DNA of 64,000 nt from Deltaproteobacteria bacterium (GTDB lineage: Bacteria; Desulfobacterota; Syntrophia; Syntrophales; UBA2210), in contig JAFGTS010000022.1 of assembly GCA_016933965.1 (NCBI GenBank), positions 94,763 through 158,762 of the forward strand, written 5' to 3'. Positions 55,429 through 64,000 of this stretch are shown in pieces. Each line of letters starts with the position of its first letter. Positions within the stretch are counted from its first letter, which is position 1. The notes under the pieces are model-generated. The model saw nothing but the letters and a program-made list of their open reading frames with translations, was not told the DNA's origin and ran no database searches. A program made the position numbers and the translations under genes.

Positions 55429-56223
55429 CTATTTCCCCTTCCACACCGGTTTCCGTTTTTCTAAAAAGGCTTTTCGCCCCTCTTCAAAATCTTCACTATC
55501 CCATGACGCATCGCAGATATATTCCATAAAAGAATACTGACCCTGAAATATCCAGTTTCTCCATCGCATAATGGCTTCTTTCATCGTGCGAACAGCCAAG
55601 GGCCCGTTCTGACATATTCTTTCCGCTACCTCCGTTGCAGCGGAAAGCGCTTCTTCGCGATCAGACACGACCTTGTTTATCAAACCGACCTCATAGGCAC
55701 GCTGAGCCGTCATCCGGTCCCCCAGGTACAGAATTTCATGAGCGATTGCCGGAGATACATGATACAGCAAGGGAAGAGCGATCTTGGTCGCATTACCGAA
55801 CTTGGGTTCCGGCATGCCGAACACAGCGTCCTCGGTCGCGATCCTGATATCCGTCTCAAGGGCCAACCACATACCGCCCCCTAATGCATAGCGATGAATG
55901 GCCCCTATCACGGGTTTCGTAATGCCATACCGATTAGGGCTGCCGAGCAGTGCCGGTGATGTGTTCACAGGTGTCGGAGGTACCGGATCCTTCAGGAGCG
56001 GGTAAGAATCAAAAGCACCAAAGCCAGCAAAATCGGCACCGGTGCAAAAGGCCTTGCCCTCACCACTCAATACGGCAACCCACAGATTTTCATCATCCCT
56101 GAAATCAAGCCACACGTGAGCCAATTCATTCAACATCTCAGGACTCAGTGAGTTCATCTTTTCAGGACGGTTATAGGAAATATAGGCGATCTTATCCTTT
56201 TTTTCATACTTTATCAGGGACAT
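55429..56223 (-). CDS. Enoyl-CoA hydratase/isomerase-family protein
   Basis: A 264-residue crotonase-fold protein. SYNRPEKMNSLSPEM is the N-terminal block, GKAFCTGADF the oxyanion-hole stretch and IHRYALGGGMWLALETDIRIA the second. It may hydrate, isomerise or hydrolyse a CoA ester in the same route as the MaoC pair. AGGAGGAAAC precedes the ATG. Confidence 0.9.
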   Translation of the reverse strand: MSLIKYEKKDKIAYISYNRPEKMNSLSPEMLNELAHVWLDFRDDENLWVAVLSGEGKAFCTGADFAGFGAFDSYPLLKDPVPPTPVNTSPALLGSPNRYGITKPVIGAIHRYALGGGMWLALETDIRIATEDAVFGMPEPKFGNATKIALPLLYHVSPAIAHEILYLGDRMTAQRAYEVGLINKVVSDREEALSAATEVAERICQNGPLAVRTMKEAIMRWRNWIFQGQYSFMEYICDASWDSEDFEEGRKAFLEKRKPVWKGK

Positions 56224-56280
56224 CGTGTTTCCTCCTCTCCGTTACCTGACATTCGTATTTCATTGTTCGCGTCCATGGGC

Positions 56281-57147
56281 TTATAGAAGTTCAAGAAGCG
56301 CCCTTACAACATCTTTCGGTGTATGCATGACCTGTACACCAGCGGCATTAAAGGCTTCCATCTTTGATTCAAATGTTCCTTTTCCCTGTGTGATGATTGC
56401 GCCGGCATGACCCATCGCTTTTCCCGGAGGCGCGCTTTTTCCTCCCATGAGAGCGACTACCGGTTTTGTTCCAATTTCCTGAATGACCGATGCTGCTTTT
56501 TCCTCAGCCAAACCGCCGATTTCTCCAATTATAACAATTCCTTTTGTTTCAGGATCGTTCTCAAAAAGCGGTATCAATTTGTCAAAACTCGTACCGGGAA
56601 TTCTATCCCCACCAATGCCCACCACCGTTGTTTGACCGAGACCCGCCTTGCTCAGCTCATCACATATTTCGTAAGAAAGGGACCCACTCCTGCTCATTAC
56701 GCCGATCGGGCCCGGCGCATAGGCCCGCGAGGGCATGATGCCCAGCTTGCACTGCCTGGGTGTGATCAGACCGGGGGTATTCGGTCCGATCACCCAGGAT
56801 CTTGTGCCATCGAGTTTCATCCTGATGTTCATCATGTCGCGTATCGGAACACCGTCGGCGATATTGACGATCACTGCAACACCAGCATCAATGGCATCGA
56901 GGATGCTCTGCGTCGCCCCGCGAGGTGGAACGAAACCGATACAGGCTTCTATATCCTGGGATATTTTTGCCTCGAGGATCGTGTCGTAGATGGGAATTCC
57001 CTCAAAATCCTGTCCGCCTTTCCCCGGAACCACACCCGCCACAATGTTCGTACCTTCCTGCAACATTAATTTCGTATGAAATGACCCTTGCTTGCCTGTT
57101 ATTCCCTGAACGGCAACGCGCGTATTTTTATCTACAAGGATACTCAT
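56281..57147 (-). CDS. sucD: Succinyl-CoA synthetase alpha-type ligase subunit
   Basis: A 288-residue ligase alpha subunit. QGITGKQGSFHTKLMLQEGT, VVPGKGG and GPNTPGLITP are the CoA-binding blocks. The phosphohistidine is in MGHAGAI near residue 245. Usually the second block reads GPNCPG; here it is GPNTPG. Relatives include malate thiokinase. It overlaps sucC by four bases. In this setting it may activate itaconate, malate or succinate. Confidence 0.92.
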   Translation of the reverse strand: MSILVDKNTRVAVQGITGKQGSFHTKLMLQEGTNIVAGVVPGKGGQDFEGIPIYDTILEAKISQDIEACIGFVPPRGATQSILDAIDAGVAVIVNIADGVPIRDMMNIRMKLDGTRSWVIGPNTPGLITPRQCKLGIMPSRAYAPGPIGVMSRSGSLSYEICDELSKAGLGQTTVVGIGGDRIPGTSFDKLIPLFENDPETKGIVIIGEIGGLAEEKAASVIQEIGTKPVVALMGGKSAPPGKAMGHAGAIITQGKGTFESKMEAFNAAGVQVMHTPKDVVRALLELL

Positions 57148-58286
57148 TGTCTTGCCTCCAGCATTCTCTTCAAACAGTTCAGCGTATCTCCCAGTTCCGA
57201 GTACACGTCATATTTTGCATCTTTTAATATTTTCTGTCCTTCCTCTGCATTCGTTCCCTGAATACGCATGATTATCGGCTTTGAGGACGCCTGTTCCATG
57301 GAATCGATAGCTTCCAGCAACGACGTGGCCACTTCGTCCATCCTGGTCAAACCGCCGAACATGTTGAGCAGAATGTAAACAACCGTTGGGTCGGAATATA
57401 AAACCTCAAGAGCCGTCTTGAAACCCTCAGGGTTGATTCCGTGGCTCATGTCGATGAAACACCGCGCTTTGCTACCTAGTTGCTGGATCAGGTCCATCGT
57501 CAGCATTGTCATGCCTGCACCTGCGCACAGCAGACCGACTTCACCATCGCCAAGATCCACATAATCAACACCTTTTTCCCGCAAGACCATTTCCTTGAAC
57601 TGGCCCTTGAATGCCGCTATTTCCGGGTGACGGAACAGGGCGTTATCATCGACGTTCAACCGCCCGTCAGCAGCGATAAGCGAATTATCCCGGGTAACAA
57701 CCAAAGGATTGATTTCCACCAGTGTCGCCTCACTGTCGTTGAAGACTTCATAAAGATTGAGGGCGATGGCAACGAATTGGCTCCAGACATTTCTTGGAAA
57801 ATCCAGTGACTTTAGAAGACCAATAACCGCGTAGGAAGGCAATCCCCGTTTCGGATCAATGATATACTTACCCAATGCATCAGGGAAATTCTTCGCAACC
57901 TCTTCAATATCCATTCCTCCTTTCGGGCTGATCAGAAGAACGGGTAATTGGGCGTCGGGATCTATGGTAAAACTTAAAAAATACTCGTTCTGTATATTGA
58001 GTTTTTCCTCCAGAAGGATCTTTTCAACCTGTAATCCTTTGATGTGCATTCCTTTAATGGCAAGGAATGTCTCATGGGCATGTTCGATCGAATCGACAAC
58101 TTTGATACCGCCGGCCTTGCCTCTTCCTCCCGTAAGCACCTGAGCTTTCAAGATCCCAAATGCATCATCACCCAGTGATGCATGTGCCTCATTTATTTCC
58201 TGCTCGTCTGATAGCAGGTATCCTTTTGGTATCGGAATTCCATGGTTCGCGAATACGGATTTTGCCTGATGCTCATACAAATTCAT
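57144..58286 (-). CDS. sucC: Succinyl-CoA synthetase beta-type ligase subunit
   Basis: A 380-residue ATP-grasp subunit starting MNLYEHQAKSVFANHGIPIPKG. AQVLTGGRGKAGGIK is the nucleotide-binding block, and NPLVV and NMFGGLTRMDEV are C-terminal blocks. The ATG at 58286 has AGGGAGA upstream. The frame is open further, but the family starts here. It is first in an 11-gene operon and begins about 70 bases after a predicted sigma-54 start site. Confidence 0.93.
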   Translation of the reverse strand: MNLYEHQAKSVFANHGIPIPKGYLLSDEQEINEAHASLGDDAFGILKAQVLTGGRGKAGGIKVVDSIEHAHETFLAIKGMHIKGLQVEKILLEEKLNIQNEYFLSFTIDPDAQLPVLLISPKGGMDIEEVAKNFPDALGKYIIDPKRGLPSYAVIGLLKSLDFPRNVWSQFVAIALNLYEVFNDSEATLVEINPLVVTRDNSLIAADGRLNVDDNALFRHPEIAAFKGQFKEMVLREKGVDYVDLGDGEVGLLCAGAGMTMLTMDLIQQLGSKARCFIDMSHGINPEGFKTALEVLYSDPTVVYILLNMFGGLTRMDEVATSLLEAIDSMEQASSKPIIMRIQGTNAEEGQKILKDAKYDVYSELGDTLNCLKRMLEARQ

Positions 58287-58365
58287 GGAACAGTCTCCCT
58301 TCCGGCATTGCTTTTTTAAAAATTGCCACAATTTTAGATAGAGTCGGTAGCGTGAAAAACTATTG

Positions 58366-58381
58366 AGCAATTGATATGCCA
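58366..58381 (-). promoter_or_regulatory. Sigma-54 promoter of the dicarboxylate operon
   Basis: On the minus strand TGGCATATCAATTGCT fits the TGGCAC-N5-TTGC consensus, with GG and GC separated by ten bases. Transcription would begin about 70 bases before sucC. A sigma-54 activator gene is encoded next to it. Confidence 0.82.
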
Positions 58382-58448
58382 AATGCACTATTGAAAGGTA
58401 TTTGTTTGATTTAACTGTACGTTCACAGATAATGAACTTACTATGTTG

Positions 58449-58474
58449 TGTTTCATTATATTCAAAATGAGACA
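58449..58474. promoter_or_regulatory. Candidate activator-binding site (distal to the second dyad)
   Basis: TGTTTCAT and ATGAGACA are inverted arms (one mismatch), ten bases apart. The centre is 32 bases, about three helical turns, from the next dyad, and 80-90 bases upstream of the sigma-54 promoter. Confidence 0.6.
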
Positions 58475-58480
58475 TCATGC

Positions 58481-58506
58481 TGTTTCAATTCTATGGACAT
58501 GAAACA
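58481..58506. promoter_or_regulatory. Candidate activator-binding site with perfect TGTTTCA/TGAAACA arms
   Basis: TGTTTCA and TGAAACA are perfect seven-base arms separated by 12 bases. With the previous dyad it forms a typical pair of enhancer sites for a sigma-54 activator. The rest of the interval, up to 58704, has no gene that I can support. Confidence 0.62.
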
Positions 58507-58704
58507 CTTTTGGCGACCTCTAACCACTTTTGACCTGTCATGATCACAACCACGCCAGCGCAGGTAGAAACCACTTTGAAAATGAAGGAATCCCGGGCAG
58601 AAATTGAGAATTTCTCAAATAGGAGGTTAAAGAGGAATGTATCGGAATGATCGCTTTATTGTGATAGGGAAGATGTGAAAAGAAAAAAAGGAAGGATATG
58701 TATA

Positions 58705-60627
58705 TCAGGCGAGATTATATTTTTTTAATTTCCTCCATAAGGCCGAACGGCTGACACCAATTGATTTGGCAAGCTGCCCCATGTTCATATTTTTTTCCTT
58801 TAGGAGGGACGTTAAAATTTCCGCTTCCGTTTCTTCATCTGCTGGTTTCACCCTTTTCCAGGTCCTTGTTTTCCCCTCCGTTTCTTTTGTTTCAAACTTG
58901 TCTTGTTTAACGCCATATATGATCTCCCGCAACATTGCTTTTACAACACCAAAGGACAAGGTATTTCCTTCTCCCATAAGAACTACTAATTGCGTTAATA
59001 CGTTCGACAATTCCCTGACATTGCCTTTCCAGGGATAATTTGAAAATTCCCGAAGCGCCAGGGTAATTATTTTTTTATTATATTCAGACACATGAAATGT
59101 ATCGAGGATATGCAGGGTGATCGGATATAAATCTTCTATTCTGTCACGAAGCGGAGGAACATAGAGATGAAGGACATTCAAACGGTAATAGAGATCTTCA
59201 CGGAAGCTTCCCTCGGCTACCTTTTCCCCTAAGTTCTCATTTGTTGCAGCGATCACTCTCACATTCACGGGGATGACCTGGTTCCCACCGACTTTTATTA
59301 CTTCCTTCTGTTCTATTACCCTCAGCAAGCGCCCCTGGACATCAAAATTGAGTTTCCCGATCTCATCAAGAAATATCGTACCATTGTGAACAATTTCAAA
59401 GTAGCCGGGTTTCCCTCCCTTTTTTGCACCTGTGAACGATCCTTCCTCGTAGCCGAACAATTCGGCTTCAAGAAGATTCGGAGGAATTGCGGCACAGTTT
59501 ATGGCGATAAAAGGTCCTTTTTTCCGCTTGCTTTCATTAACGATGCTATGTGCAAAAAGCTCTTTGCCGGTACCGCTCTCCCCGGTTATTAAAATTGTAA
59601 AATCCGTCGCTGAAAACTTTTTCGCTTTTTCTATGGTTTCCACTATGGAATCATGATTCCCCAAAATATCATCAAAGGTGAAGTTCTTTGCCGTCAATCC
59701 TCTTGCGTGGAGTGAGAACCTGATATCCTCTTCCATCTTCTGAACTTTGTCAGCTTCGTGAATGGAACAGACCCCGCCAAAATTTATTCCATCCAGTTTG
59801 ATTGGAACCGAATGGATAATTACGTTCTTGTCGTTGATGCTTTCAATAGATTCATATTCATTATTATTGGTGATCGCCTTCAAAAGCCCGGTTTTCTTGA
59901 GGACAAAATCATTATACTTTCCCAATACGTCATGACCGGGGATTTTGAATATCTGTTCCGAAACGGTGTTGAACACAGTGATCTTTTTATGGATATCAAT
60001 GGCGATAATTCCTTCTTCCGTTTCATTCACGATCGTTAATAATTGAATCCTTTTTTGTTTTTCGTCCAATTTCGACCACGCCACTTTATACGCATTGTCC
60101 AGTGCGTATTCGATCCATTCCTCACTCGATTCAACCAGTATCGTCCTGAATCCATGCTCACCGGCAATATCGCAGGTCAGGCCGCCGCCAACGATAGCAT
60201 GTCTTTCACTGTTCAATTTATTAATTTTATTGTTCAGCTCTGTTCGTGTTTCAAATTTGAATTCCAGGATCTCTCTGCCGAGAACTTTTTCTAGTGTTGC
60301 AATATCCTTATGAATACCGCGAAAATTTCCAAGTACCAGGGTTTCCTTTACCTCACCGGCTTTCAATATGGCCTTTAAAACCTCCATGCTGCCTATCTTA
60401 ATAGGGACAACGGGAATGTTGATATGTTCTTTTATTATCGAATCGGTCCCTTCACGTGCAACAATGACGTCGATACCCTCTGCTTCCATTTTCCGTGCTG
60501 TTGCAATGGCCTCCTCTATGGCGGCATAAATAGCCCATAGACAGACCCCCTTCTTCTTCGATATTTTTTTTGCTTCACTTACTAATTTTTTATACGGGGC
60601 AACGAGCCCTATTCTGATATCGCCCAT
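58705..60627 (-). CDS. PrpR-N-type sigma-54-dependent transcriptional activator
   Basis: A 640-residue three-domain activator. Residues 1-185 resemble the PrpR N-terminal sensory domain (two Rossmann-like halves; GIDVIVAREGT). A PAS-like segment (about 195-290) follows. The AAA+ domain has Walker A GESGTGKE (349-356), the sigma-54 contact loop GSFTGA (396-401; usually GAFTGA) and Walker B FLDEIG (419-424). A Fis-type helix-turn-helix ends the protein. It probably senses a CoA ester or an organic acid and activates the adjacent operon. Its own start is preceded by an inverted repeat at 60654. Confidence 0.9.
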   Translation of the reverse strand: MGDIRIGLVAPYKKLVSEAKKISKKKGVCLWAIYAAIEEAIATARKMEAEGIDVIVAREGTDSIIKEHINIPVVPIKIGSMEVLKAILKAGEVKETLVLGNFRGIHKDIATLEKVLGREILEFKFETRTELNNKINKLNSERHAIVGGGLTCDIAGEHGFRTILVESSEEWIEYALDNAYKVAWSKLDEKQKRIQLLTIVNETEEGIIAIDIHKKITVFNTVSEQIFKIPGHDVLGKYNDFVLKKTGLLKAITNNNEYESIESINDKNVIIHSVPIKLDGINFGGVCSIHEADKVQKMEEDIRFSLHARGLTAKNFTFDDILGNHDSIVETIEKAKKFSATDFTILITGESGTGKELFAHSIVNESKRKKGPFIAINCAAIPPNLLEAELFGYEEGSFTGAKKGGKPGYFEIVHNGTIFLDEIGKLNFDVQGRLLRVIEQKEVIKVGGNQVIPVNVRVIAATNENLGEKVAEGSFREDLYYRLNVLHLYVPPLRDRIEDLYPITLHILDTFHVSEYNKKIITLALREFSNYPWKGNVRELSNVLTQLVVLMGEGNTLSFGVVKAMLREIIYGVKQDKFETKETEGKTRTWKRVKPADEETEAEILTSLLKEKNMNMGQLAKSIGVSRSALWRKLKKYNLA

Positions 60628-60653
60628 TCCGCTCTATCCTTGCCGACAACTGA

Positions 60654-60677
60654 GTGTTCACAACATGTATTGAACAC
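60654..60677. promoter_or_regulatory. Inverted repeat upstream of the activator gene
   Basis: GTGTTCA and TGAACAC are perfect seven-base arms separated by ten bases, 27 bases before the activator start. The arms resemble the TGTTTCA sites upstream of sucC, so autoregulation is possible. Confidence 0.42.
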
Positions 60678-60820
60678 ATTGAAAAAAAGGTAAAGGTCAC
60701 TTGAAACCTGAAAGTGTTGTTGTGTATCAAATTATTTTCACAGTATCAATATCATCTGAAAAGCGGGAGTAGACCGATCATCGGGCCGAGAGACACTGTG
60801 AAAGCCGTATCTTGCTTCAC

Positions 60821-61594
60821 CTACATTTTGTAGGAGTCAAATAACCGGCGCTCCGCTTCGCCTTCGATCGAAGCGGTAACTTCCACGAACGGCGTCAGAG
60901 AAGAATGTTTCAGTTTGTTCTTCAGCAGTTCATCGATCTGATAGATCCCCGCCGCGTTAACAAGCTTGATTCCAATACGTACGGGTTTTGTTTGTCCTTT
61001 TTCAATATTCACTCCCGCGATGGCTTGCGCGGATATGGAATGAATGTTCACTTTTCCCGCTTCAAAGGGTATCCGTGAACGGCCTTCCGTCATGTCGAGC
61101 GCGTCGGCGACTTTAAGAACACCCGCTTCGATGGTCAGGCATTCTTCATCCGCGTCATGGGCGACCACGGCATGGAGTGTTTCTGAAACCATGATTGTCA
61201 GATCCGGTTCGTCATAGAGCCCCTCCAGCAGTTCACGCACTTTCCGAAACGCGATAAAGAGGCTGTACCGTTCGTGATCATCACGATGCACCGAAATGCC
61301 GGTATCGTGGAAACATGCCGCCAATACGACGATCAGCTCCGCATCTCCAGCGGTCAGGCCATGATCTTTCACCACACTCGGTTCTACTCCTCCTTCGACC
61401 AATAAGCGGAGTATACGCAGGGCGGCATTTGCTACGATACGAATATGTACCTCTCCATGATCGCTGATTCCGGAACGGTCAACCGCGTTGACGTTCGCGC
61501 ACTTCCAGATCTGAAACAGTTCTTTATCAGCGTTGATCCGCTTTATTAAAAGCTGCAGCTTTTTGTTGTTTCGCGCGGGTAGTTTGAATTCCAT
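60821..61594 (-). CDS. HD-domain phosphohydrolase-like protein
   Basis: A 257-residue protein with SGISDHGEVHIR, then ACFHDTGISVHRDDHERYS, the HD-domain metal pattern, and AVVAHDADEE. The C-terminal 80 residues are not recognised. HD proteins cleave phosphodiesters or nucleotides. The start at 61594 is the first ATG of the frame. It lies 103 bases after the CoA transferase/GNAT fusion gene on the same strand. Confidence 0.72.
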   Translation of the reverse strand: MEFKLPARNNKKLQLLIKRINADKELFQIWKCANVNAVDRSGISDHGEVHIRIVANAALRILRLLVEGGVEPSVVKDHGLTAGDAELIVVLAACFHDTGISVHRDDHERYSLFIAFRKVRELLEGLYDEPDLTIMVSETLHAVVAHDADEECLTIEAGVLKVADALDMTEGRSRIPFEAGKVNIHSISAQAIAGVNIEKGQTKPVRIGIKLVNAAGIYQIDELLKNKLKHSSLTPFVEVTASIEGEAERRLFDSYKM

Positions 61595-61697
61595 ACAATG
61601 TTCCTCAGTTCCTCCGTGTCTCGAAAAACGTCCGTCACATCAGATCCGGGCTGCTGAAGACAGGTCCGGGCACCTTGTCACCGACAGGCATCCGCAC

Positions 61698-63584
61698 CTA
61701 GTTCTCGAACATCATGGTCACCTCATAGCTGCCATAGCTCGGTGGCGACGTACAGACATTGTTGGTGCACTTGTAAGCCAGCTTGATCATTTTTTCATTC
61801 TCGGTGAGGATATCCGCGGTAAATCCGCGGATCCCTTTTGATTTCGCGTATTCGATCATTTTATCCTGCAGGCAGGAACCAAGCCCCTGTCCCTGCCACT
61901 CGGGCCGGATCATGTATGCTATGTCGGCAAGCCTGGTCGCCTGATCCATATAGTAACAGGAACTGCCGACAACACATTCATCTTCTTCTTTTTCACCGGT
62001 GACCGCGACAAAGGCCATTTCATGCTCATAATCCACGTTACACAGATGCTGCGCCTTTGATTCGGAAAGAGAGTTGAGCTTGGTGAAAAACCGCGTAATA
62101 ACATCTTTCGGACTGAGATGATAGAACAGGTCCTGAAGTCCGCTGTAATCGCTTGCCCTGGCCGGCCGGATCAAAACCTTGGTGCCGTTCCTCAGCTCGA
62201 TCTCACGATCTTCATCATGCGGATAGGCACCCCTGCTTTTCAGAACCTGGTCTTTGCGGACATACCCAAGCCTTTTCGCCTCTTCCAGCAGCCAGGGGCG
62301 GAAATCCGGGTGCGCGATCTCGATAAGCGAAAGGGCCCGCTCACGGATGGATTTTCCAAATAGATAGGCGGTCCCATACTCGGTGATGACATAGTGGATC
62401 TCCGATCGAGAAATGGTCACCCCTTCCCCCTCATGCAAAAGCGGCCGTATACGTGAGTTTTCACCGTCTTCCGTAATAGAAGAAAGACAGACAATGGGCT
62501 TTCCCCCGGGTGATCCGGCAGAACCCCGGAGAAATTCGGGCTGCGTGGATACACCGCTGTAAAATTCCCCCTCGAACTGATCCGAGCACACCTGCCCCGT
62601 AAGATCTATGGCAAAGGCCTGAGTGACGGAGACAAGCTTGCTGTTCCTGGCCAGTATCGCGGGATCACATATGTATTCTATGGGATAAAAGGCCACTGTC
62701 GGGTTTCTGTCAACAAAATCGTAGAGTCGCCTGGTCCCCAAACAATAGCTCGCGACAACCTGGCCCTTATGAAGTGTCTTGGCATTCCCGGTTACTATCC
62801 CTTCTTCGATAAGATCGATGATCGGTTCGGTTATGACATCGGAGTGGATCCCCAGATCCCTCCTGTTGGCAAGATATTTGAGCATCTCATTGGGGATCCT
62901 CCCCAGCCCGATCTGCAGGGTGGAACCATCTTCAATGATCCTGGCAACATAGCGGGCTATCTGTTCCGAAATGGCATCCATTATATGGGGATGGGTATAT
63001 TCGGCAACAGGAGTATCCACCAGGACCGCGTGGTCTATGCAATCAACGGGGATCACCGTGTCGCCGAGTGTCCACGGCATGTTCGGATTGATCTCCGCAA
63101 TAACGGTCCTCGCCTGTTCCACCGCGGTTCTGGTAATGTCCACGGATACCCCCAGGCTCACATGTCCATGTTTATCGGGGAGAGATACCTGGATAAGAGC
63201 GACATCGGGAACCACTCTGCCGCTCCGGAACAGGGCACATGCCTGCGGCAGGGAAATGGGGACATAATCGGCCCGGCCTTCATTGACGATCTCACGGGTA
63301 TCGGTCCCGACGAAAAATGATCTATGATGATATTTCGTATGCGGCACACCGTCTTTTCTGGGAACAGCACCGTCCGTCAGAAAGTGCAGCAGATGGACAT
63401 CAGCGGGCTTTGTTTCCAGGTTCTCAAGGGCCATGATCAATGTTCGTGGTGTTGCGCATGCGGTCGCGATAAAAACCTTGTCCCCCGGTCTGATAACGGA
63501 AACCGCCTCGTCCGGTGTTGTTAATTTGTCCTGAAAGATCTTTGACATTTCTTGAACAGAAAATCCTGCAGGTTCTTCTCTCAT
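61698..63584 (-). CDS. Acetyl-CoA hydrolase/CoA-transferase fused to a GNAT acetyltransferase domain
   Basis: A 628-residue two-part protein. Residues 1-460 match the acetyl-CoA hydrolase/4-hydroxybutyrate CoA-transferase family (GDKVFIATACATPRTL, GRIPNEMLKYL and SSITEDGENSRIRPLLHEGEGVTISRSEIHYVITEYG). Residues about 475-628 resemble a GNAT domain, with IRPEWQGQGLGSCLQDKMIEYAKSKG as the acetyl-CoA loop. The CoA-transferase half moves CoA between short acids; the GNAT half may acetylate a lysine for control. GGGGG precedes the ATG. Confidence 0.88.
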   Translation of the reverse strand: MREEPAGFSVQEMSKIFQDKLTTPDEAVSVIRPGDKVFIATACATPRTLIMALENLETKPADVHLLHFLTDGAVPRKDGVPHTKYHHRSFFVGTDTREIVNEGRADYVPISLPQACALFRSGRVVPDVALIQVSLPDKHGHVSLGVSVDITRTAVEQARTVIAEINPNMPWTLGDTVIPVDCIDHAVLVDTPVAEYTHPHIMDAISEQIARYVARIIEDGSTLQIGLGRIPNEMLKYLANRRDLGIHSDVITEPIIDLIEEGIVTGNAKTLHKGQVVASYCLGTRRLYDFVDRNPTVAFYPIEYICDPAILARNSKLVSVTQAFAIDLTGQVCSDQFEGEFYSGVSTQPEFLRGSAGSPGGKPIVCLSSITEDGENSRIRPLLHEGEGVTISRSEIHYVITEYGTAYLFGKSIRERALSLIEIAHPDFRPWLLEEAKRLGYVRKDQVLKSRGAYPHDEDREIELRNGTKVLIRPARASDYSGLQDLFYHLSPKDVITRFFTKLNSLSESKAQHLCNVDYEHEMAFVAVTGEKEEDECVVGSSCYYMDQATRLADIAYMIRPEWQGQGLGSCLQDKMIEYAKSKGIRGFTADILTENEKMIKLAYKCTNNVCTSPPSYGSYEVTMMFEN

Positions 63585-63779
63585 AATAAAACCCCCGATA
63601 AAAATTGCATGAAAGTAAACCCGTTTGCGTTTATATGATTGTGGTCTGGTTCCGGTATTTGTACCACATGTTTTCGAATTCGGGGTGATATATTTACAAA
63701 TTTTTTGTGCGGGATCACTAACAGTTTGTAATTATTGGGAATATGTGAATATGGCATATTCTGAAAACGCTGCCAACTA

Positions 63780-63815
63780 AAAAGGGCTACAGACTGATAC
63801 TCTGTAACCCTTTTT
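63780..63815 (-). terminator. Terminator after the tRNA pair
   Basis: AAAGGG-C-TACAGA pairs with TCTGTA-A-CCCTTT, with one C-A mismatch. On the minus strand a T run follows. It lies after tRNA-Arg. Confidence 0.78.
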
Positions 63816-63820
63816 ATTTC

Positions 63821-63897
63821 TGGCACGCCCACCTGGATTCGAACCAGGGACCTTCGGATTCGTAGTCCGACGCTCTATCCAGCTGAGCCATGGGCGC
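63821..63897 (-). tRNA. tRNA-Arg (anticodon ACG), CCA encoded
   Basis: On the minus strand GCGCCCA pairs with TGGGCGT, the anticodon loop CTACGAA presents ACG, the T arm contains GGTTCGAATCC, the discriminator is G and CCA is encoded. The length is 77 bases. It lies downstream of tRNA-Ser on the same strand. Confidence 0.95.
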
Positions 63898-63915
63898 GCG
63901 CTGTTCCGTTATAAA

Positions 63916-64000
<85 letters not shown>

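Overview
The window reads as a chromosomal segment of an anaerobic, probably syntrophic deltaproteobacterium (Desulfobacterota; Syntrophia is my best guess). This is inferred from gene content: a Na+-pump decarboxylase beta subunit of the glutaconyl/methylmalonyl-CoA type, a split glycine decarboxylase (gcvPA/gcvPB), many acyl-CoA dehydrogenases and CoA ligases, Fe-S oxidoreductases, TRAP transporters and a PrpR-type sigma-54 activator. No rRNA, integrase, transposase, phage gene or CRISPR array was seen. Three tRNA genes are present: Gln at 4.4 kb, Arg and a truncated Ser at the right end.

Layout. 0-31 kb is mostly housekeeping: agmatinase (cut by the window edge), a PHP phosphoesterase and lpxH; lptF-lptG; tRNA-Gln; an orphan oadG/gcdB pair; a trehalose and osmotic block (TreT-like transferase, OtsA-OtsB fusion, MscS channel); glnS; metK-ahcY; a DUF502 membrane protein; panC-panD; tsaD-rsmA; nadB; then a glycine cleavage operon gcvT-gcvH-[acyl-CoA dehydrogenase]-gcvPA-gcvPB followed by a formylglycine-generating-enzyme-like lipoprotein. 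An Fe-S protein and three tandem Hsp20 genes follow.

31.6-47 kb is a catabolic block for CoA-activated acids: a PlsC-like acyltransferase, an IpdA/IpdB-like CoA-transferase-fold pair, a receiver protein, a dienoyl-CoA-reductase-like flavoprotein, two AMP-forming CoA ligases, two adjacent acyl-CoA dehydrogenases, two DUF35 proteins, two SCP2-type thiolases (one without the catalytic Cys) and a beta-keto acid cleavage enzyme. Together these could activate an acid, dehydrogenate it, open or cleave it and thiolyse the product. The substrate cannot be told from sequence. The outstanding observation is that the IpdA-like gene has one in-frame UGA at codon 102 with a bacterial-SECIS-like hairpin right behind it, so it may be an undescribed selenoprotein, or a freshly broken gene.

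48-60.7 kb is a more AT-rich, probably acquired unit: an 11-gene operon (SucCD-like ligase, enoyl-CoA hydratase, two MaoC-like proteins, two DctP paralogues with one DctQ/DctM, a CitE-like lyase and a degenerate M24 protein) behind a textbook sigma-54 promoter and two inverted-repeat sites 32 bp apart. The activator is encoded just upstream. I infer uptake of a dicarboxylate (itaconate-, mesaconate- or citramalate-like), CoA activation, hydration and lyase cleavage. The right end holds an HD-domain protein, a CoA hydrolase/transferase-GNAT fusion and the Arg and Ser tRNA genes.
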